Of a stretch of DNA of 7,353 bases, positions 4,769 to 7,353 are shown piece by piece (position 1 is the first letter of the stretch; each line of letters starts with the position of its first letter). A program made the translations under genes and the position numbers. Under the pieces are notes generated by a model. It saw only the letters and a program-made list of their open reading frames with translations. It had not been told where the DNA came from and searched no databases. Origin of the DNA: Candidatus Shapirobacteria bacterium (lineage in GTDB: Bacteria > Patescibacteriota > Microgenomatia > UBA12405); contig QMND01000029.1 of NCBI GenBank assembly GCA_003647605.1, positions 1 through 7,353 of the forward strand, read 5' to 3'.

Positions 4769-6178
4769 ATGGTAGAAATAATCGACAACTGGGAATGGGT
4801 GATAAAGGGAAGCGACCTGGACAGCAATAACAGGATCAGGCTTGAGGACGCCGAGACGAGCTGTGCGATAGTCAGAGAGATCGGAACGGACAGCGGCGAC
4901 CTGATAACCTTCAAGGTCGAGGAGATAACGTACATACGGTTCGACAAGCTGATCGCACCGTACTACAAGGCCAGCTACAACCTCAACAGGATGAACTTCT
5001 CGCAGGTCAGGGACGGACGCTGGGTCAGCACCGGGTTCGAGCTGCCGATCCCGATCGACAGCGACATATACTTCGAGAACCTCAACAGCGACAAGAGGGT
5101 GTACCTGAAGGGTACCCTGATCAAGGGCGTGCTCAGGGCGGACGACGCGGTCAACCGCTACCTGAGGGCCAGGATGGTTGAGGTACCCTACAAGAACCTG
5201 CACCCGATCTACTATAAGGACGTCACCATTCCGTCGACGTTCGGCGCCAACAAGAAGTTCATCCTCCGCACCGACGACGTATCCAGCCCGACGATGCAGG
5301 AGTGGGATCCGACCAACCCGCACTACACGATCGTGCCAGAGAAGAACACCAAGATCGTCCTGAACAACCCGATCGAGGTACTCTGGCTGCACGACGAGCT
5401 GGAGCCGCAGGACGTCGAGTTCAGGATCTGGTACGACGGCGTCGAAGACCTCAAGGTCAGGCCGAGACTCGACCACATGTTCCTGCCGCCCAGCGACGGT
5501 AAGAGCCTGTACACGATCGAGGAGATATCGATAACCACCGGGCAGGTCAAGTCGTACGACGTCGCCGCAGGCGGTGTGCCTGCCGCTGGCAGCAACGTCG
5601 ACATAACCCTTGCTACTGCTTCCGAGGCTGCCAAGTTCCAGCCCGGTACCAAGGCCCTCATCAGCGACGGTACAAACTACGAGATCGTCACCGTGCTGGA
5701 CAACGACACCGGCGCCGGTACGGTTACCGTCGACAGGATCACGAAGGACTACACCGACGACGCTGCGGGAGACAGCAAGCTGTACTCGCCGGTCACCGAG
5801 CTCAGGTACCAGCCGCTCGCCGAGATCGACGTGCTCAACAACCCAGGAGACGGCATCGTTACGGTCGACTACGGCACCGGTCTGGTCTTCGTCACGGCCG
5901 GCAGCGACGACGAGAACTTCAAGTTCGGCTACTACGCACACGTCGGCGTAGGTGGCAAGGACATCTTCACGATGAGACAGCTGCCCGAGCGCTACAGGGT
6001 GCTCGAAGATCCGCACAAGCTGACGTTCATGTTCATAAACAAGGGCAGCGACATCTCTGAAACCGGAACGATGACGCTGTACACTCTCGCACAGCTGATC
6101 AGGGCCGCTCCGCCCGAGGTCGCGAGTGCGGTGGAGCGCACCAAGCAGGAGGCACAGGCCGCAGGATACCCGGTCTAA
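4769..6178 (+). CDS. Large beta-rich protein, candidate capsid, spike or fibre protein
   Basis: I do not recognise this 469-aa protein. ATG 4769 follows GGAGGTGA (4755-4762). It has no signal peptide and no membrane span. The sequence is rich in short beta-type segments with many Asp, Asn, Gly, Tyr and Pro, typical of beta-sandwich structural proteins. Residues about 1-245 and 345-445 look like one body. Residues about 257-340, richer in Ala, Gly and Thr (TDG-, GTG- and GAGT-type turns), look like a separate inserted beta domain of a kind common in phage and viral surface proteins. The C-terminus (about 447-465) is a helix ending in AAGYPV. Isoleucine is mostly ATC here, against mostly ATA in dnaK, which fits high expression. 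It is the largest protein of the module and is followed by a T-tract. A jelly-roll capsid or a spike are both possible; neither is proven by sequence. Confidence 0.88.
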   Translation: MVEIIDNWEWVIKGSDLDSNNRIRLEDAETSCAIVREIGTDSGDLITFKVEEITYIRFDKLIAPYYKASYNLNRMNFSQVRDGRWVSTGFELPIPIDSDIYFENLNSDKRVYLKGTLIKGVLRADDAVNRYLRARMVEVPYKNLHPIYYKDVTIPSTFGANKKFILRTDDVSSPTMQEWDPTNPHYTIVPEKNTKIVLNNPIEVLWLHDELEPQDVEFRIWYDGVEDLKVRPRLDHMFLPPSDGKSLYTIEEISITTGQVKSYDVAAGGVPAAGSNVDITLATASEAAKFQPGTKALISDGTNYEIVTVLDNDTGAGTVTVDRITKDYTDDAAGDSKLYSPVTELRYQPLAEIDVLNNPGDGIVTVDYGTGLVFVTAGSDDENFKFGYYAHVGVGGKDIFTMRQLPERYRVLEDPHKLTFMFINKGSDISETGTMTLYTLAQLIRAAPPEVASAVERTKQEAQAAGYPV

Positions 6179-6190
6179 AAGTTTTTATAG
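6177..6190 (+). promoter_or_regulatory. Candidate promoter for the 133-aa gene
   Basis: AAAAG then TTTTTATAG (6182-6190) resembles the BRE-TATA arrangement seen at 3676. A TATA centre near 6186 predicts a start near 6212, leaving only about 12 bases, which hold GAGGTGGT (6212-6219), before ATG 6224. A transcript this short at the 5' end would still carry the ribosome-binding site, but only just. Confidence 0.45.
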
Positions 6191-6208
6191 ATTTTTTACC
6201 AATTTTTT
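6191..6208 (+). terminator. Double T-tract terminator after the 469-aa gene
   Basis: Two runs of six T (6192-6197 and 6203-6208) follow the TAA stop (6176-6178) at 14 and 25 bases. Together with the five T at 6182-6186 they make a strong archaeal-type transcript end. No hairpin is evident. The region overlaps the candidate promoter of the next gene, so the two may share sequence. Confidence 0.5.
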
Positions 6209-6212
6209 AGCG
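6201..6212 (+). repeat. 12-base repeat AATTTTTTAGCG, copy 2
   Basis: This copy is identical to 4715-4726. Its last base is the first base of the ribosome-binding site of the 133-aa gene, whereas copy 1 lies about 43 bases before its downstream start. A role tied to a fixed distance from the start codon is therefore unlikely. Confidence 0.45.
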
Positions 6213-6223
6213 AGGTGGTGTGA

Positions 6224-6625
6224 ATGAGGTTAGGCACGCTAAGGTACATATTCACCAGGACGTTCGACTTGATATCGGCGGGGGACAGCGAGTCGGAGAG
6301 GACGATAGTCCGCGACGGAGACAAGTACGCGTACGCTGTCGACGGGCTTCTGATAAACATCCAGAGCATAACGAACCAGTACAAGTTCACGATAGACTTC
6401 AGCATAATCGACAACCTCGGCGTGGAGACCAAAATTATGCAGAACTTCCCGTACTCGCTGCGCGGTACGAAGTACAACGACCACTACATCCCGCTGAAGA
6501 AGGACACGGACTACCCGATCCTGCCGGTCAGGGGGAACATCTACTACAAGCTGTCGAACACGGACTCGAACGACGTGGAGGGCGTGGCGATAGCGGTGAT
6601 GGGCTACCCGATAGTGGAGGAGTGA
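6224..6625 (+). CDS. Beta-rich protein of 133 aa, probable virion or surface component
   Basis: This is a protein of unknown function. ATG 6224 follows GAGGTGGT (6212-6219). The protein starts with a short basic and hydrophobic stretch (MRLGTLRYIF) and then alternates strand-type segments and polar turns across its full length, which suggests a beta sandwich of jelly-roll size. There are no cysteines, no catalytic motif and no clear membrane span. It is followed after one base by a 41-aa single-span membrane protein and then by another beta-rich protein of similar size, so three products are probably made together. Its place after the 469-aa protein and its all-beta nature point to a minor capsid, spike or receptor-binding part. 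That is inference from fold type and context. An overlapping reading frame from 6220 is rejected as a shadow. Confidence 0.85.
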   Translation: MRLGTLRYIFTRTFDLISAGDSESERTIVRDGDKYAYAVDGLLINIQSITNQYKFTIDFSIIDNLGVETKIMQNFPYSLRGTKYNDHYIPLKKDTDYPILPVRGNIYYKLSNTDSNDVEGVAIAVMGYPIVEE

Positions 6626-6626
6626 G

Positions 6627-6752
6627 ATGAGCACGAGGACGCTGCTGATCGTGGAGGTCATCGAGGCGGCCGTTCTGGCGGTTCTGGCGATACTGGTTCT
6701 CATGCTCTACCTGCAGGTTAAACCAGTACCGACCGAAGAAGAGGAGACATGA
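6627..6752 (+). CDS. 41-aa single-span membrane protein
   Basis: This short gene is supported by GGAGG (6616-6620) six bases before ATG 6627, a one-base gap after the preceding stop, and a 4-base ATGA overlap with the next gene. The product has a short N-terminus (MSTRT), one hydrophobic segment at about 6-29 containing two glutamates (E10, E13) early in the span, and a polar acidic tail with PVPTEEEET at the end. The acidic residues within the span are unusual and may be near the membrane surface or mediate helix contacts. It may anchor the flanking beta-rich proteins in a membrane or virion envelope, or act in egress. No family is recognised. The gene is easily missed because of its size. 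Confidence 0.75.
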   Translation: MSTRTLLIVEVIEAAVLAVLAILVLMLYLQVKPVPTEEEET

Positions 6753-7168
6753 ACGAGCAGGAGACTCTCTACGAGCTGGTGGCCGAGATAAGGGACATCC
6801 TCAAGAGCCTTGAGCTAGCTTTTACCTTCGGTACGATACCGATAACGCCGGACAAGTGGGTTCAGAAGACTTCTGGTACGGACGTTACGGTCAATCCGGG
6901 CGAGCTGAAGACGATACTGGTCGTCAACGACTCGGGCTACCTCTGGGAAATCGGCGTCAACGACGAGACGTACACGACGTACTACCTTTACGTGGACGGA
7001 ACCCAGGTCGGAGATCCGCAGTACGAACCGTGGGGTCTGTACAACAGCCCGTACAGGTTCCCCGTCCCGATAGAGTTCAACAGCAAGATAGAGGTGAAGG
7101 TGGAGAGGCACAGCGACGCTCCCGCTCCGGCCGACTACTACGCCAAGGTCAGGTACATCAAGAAGTAA
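6749..7168 (+). CDS. Beta-sandwich protein of 139 aa with N-terminal helix, probable virion surface component
   Basis: ATG 6749 overlaps the previous stop as ATGA and follows GAGGAG (6741-6746), so translation is likely coupled. Residues 2-24 form an amphipathic helix (leucines and isoleucines in a heptad-like pattern), suited to oligomerisation. Residues 43-138 are strand-rich: TDVTVNPGELKTILVVN (44-60), GYLWEIGVND (63-72), TYYLYVDG (77-84), YRFPVPIEF (102-110), SKIEVKVER (112-120) and YYAKVRYIK (130-138). This resembles a single jelly-roll or similar sandwich, as used in capsid, spike and receptor-binding proteins. No cysteines, signal peptide or catalytic residues are visible. It closes the 133-aa/41-aa/139-aa unit and is followed by a T-tract. 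The fold call is by eye; no homologue is recognised. Confidence 0.87.
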   Translation: MNEQETLYELVAEIRDILKSLELAFTFGTIPITPDKWVQKTSGTDVTVNPGELKTILVVNDSGYLWEIGVNDETYTTYYLYVDGTQVGDPQYEPWGLYNSPYRFPVPIEFNSKIEVKVERHSDAPAPADYYAKVRYIKK

Positions 7169-7178
7169 CTTTTTTATT
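7169..7178 (+). promoter_or_regulatory. T-tract acting as terminator and possible TATA box
   Basis: Six T (7170-7175) follow one base after the TAA stop of the 139-aa gene and would end its transcript. TTTTTTATT (7170-7178) also has its centre about 26 bases before ATG 7200, which is the right distance for a TATA box driving a leaderless transcript that starts at the ATG. No other TATA candidate is at a suitable distance. Confidence 0.45.
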
Positions 7179-7199
7179 GTCATTAACTAAATTTTTAAT

Positions 7200-7353
7200 A
7201 TGAGGCCACCGCTCAAGCTCACCTGGTGGGAGGCGCAGCGCATTCTGGCTCAGACCCGCAGCATAGCCGTGCGGGAGAAGATCCTGCAGACGCTGGATCC
7301 GATCGAGTTCTACCCGGTCTCGCAGCAGCAGCTGATACGTAGCATAGTCGCCA
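7200..7353 (+). CDS. Start of an unrecognised helical protein, cut by the window end
   Basis: An open frame from ATG 7200 runs to the window edge (51 codons). An in-frame TAA at 7188-7190 means ATG 7200 is the first possible start. No ribosome-binding site precedes it; the bases before it are AT-rich, unlike almost every other gene here, which suggests a leaderless message. The visible residues begin MRPPLKLTWWEAQRIL and look helical, with many Arg and Gln and a triple Gln near residue 40. Arginine is written both AGG and CGC/CGG, with more CGN codons than in the upstream genes. Nothing in the visible part identifies a function. A later internal start is possible but has no better ribosome-binding site. 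Confidence 0.65.
   Translation, partial: MRPPLKLTWWEAQRILAQTRSIAVREKILQTLDPIEFYPVSQQQLIRSIVA

Noticed and set aside
4721..6016. Long open frame on the minus strand (431 aa) opposite the 469-aa gene
   Set aside because: It is rich in Val, Asp and Arg in the way expected from reading GC-rich codons backwards, has no ribosome-binding site, and covers a gene with a strong one on the other strand.
6220..6630. 136-aa frame overlapping the 133-aa gene
   Set aside because: Its start sits inside the ribosome-binding region of the ATG 6224 gene and its product is His/Arg/Gln-rich out-of-frame translation.
1..7353. CRISPR arrays, tRNA or rRNA genes, insertion sequences, integrase attachment sites
   Set aside because: No regularly spaced repeats, no cloverleaf-type or conserved rRNA segments, no transposase or integrase frame and no terminal repeats were seen on either strand.

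Overview
The window reads as part of a virus or virus-like mobile element of a hyperthermophilic or thermophilic archaeon. This rests on several signs: TATA-like boxes in AT-rich gaps, strong archaeal Shine-Dalgarno sites (GGAGGTGGT / GAGGTGA) ahead of many genes, T-tract ends after stop codons, GTG and TTG starts, arginine written mostly AGG/AGA, isoleucine often ATA, and Glu/Lys-rich proteins. The host lineage cannot be named from the sequence. No hallmark viral gene (portal, terminase, packaging ATPase, integrase, polymerase) lies in the window, so the viral reading is an inference from the run of small structural-looking proteins. All supported genes are on the + strand.

Region 1 (1-3600) is one tightly packed operon. 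It holds three unrecognised helical or alpha/beta proteins (9-536, 550-1029, 1022-1519), then a clear Hsp70/DnaK (1539-3200), then a short J-domain protein with a four-cysteine C-terminal zinc-ribbon-like end (3190-3597). No GrpE is present, and the DnaK is shortened in the subdomain that GrpE normally contacts. A T-tract after the J-protein gene ends the operon.

Region 2 (3598-3728) is an AT-rich intergenic promoter region. It has a good TATA box and a 12-bp imperfect inverted repeat whose right arm directly abuts the TATA box.

Region 3 (3729-7353) looks like a virion or surface-structure module, cut into transcription units by T-tracts. It has an alpha-helical 161-aa protein with an apparent internal duplication (candidate coat protein), a 111-aa three-helix membrane protein, a 48-aa very basic protein, a 469-aa beta-rich protein with a probable inserted beta domain (candidate capsid or spike), two beta-rich proteins of 133 and 139 aa, a 41-aa single-span membrane protein between them, and the start of a further gene that runs off the window with no ribosome-binding site.

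A working model, which is inference, is that the DnaK/J pair and its three co-encoded partners act as a dedicated folding or assembly chaperone set for the structural proteins encoded downstream. The use of the same GGAGGTGGT ribosome-binding site in both halves supports one genetic element rather than a junction of two.
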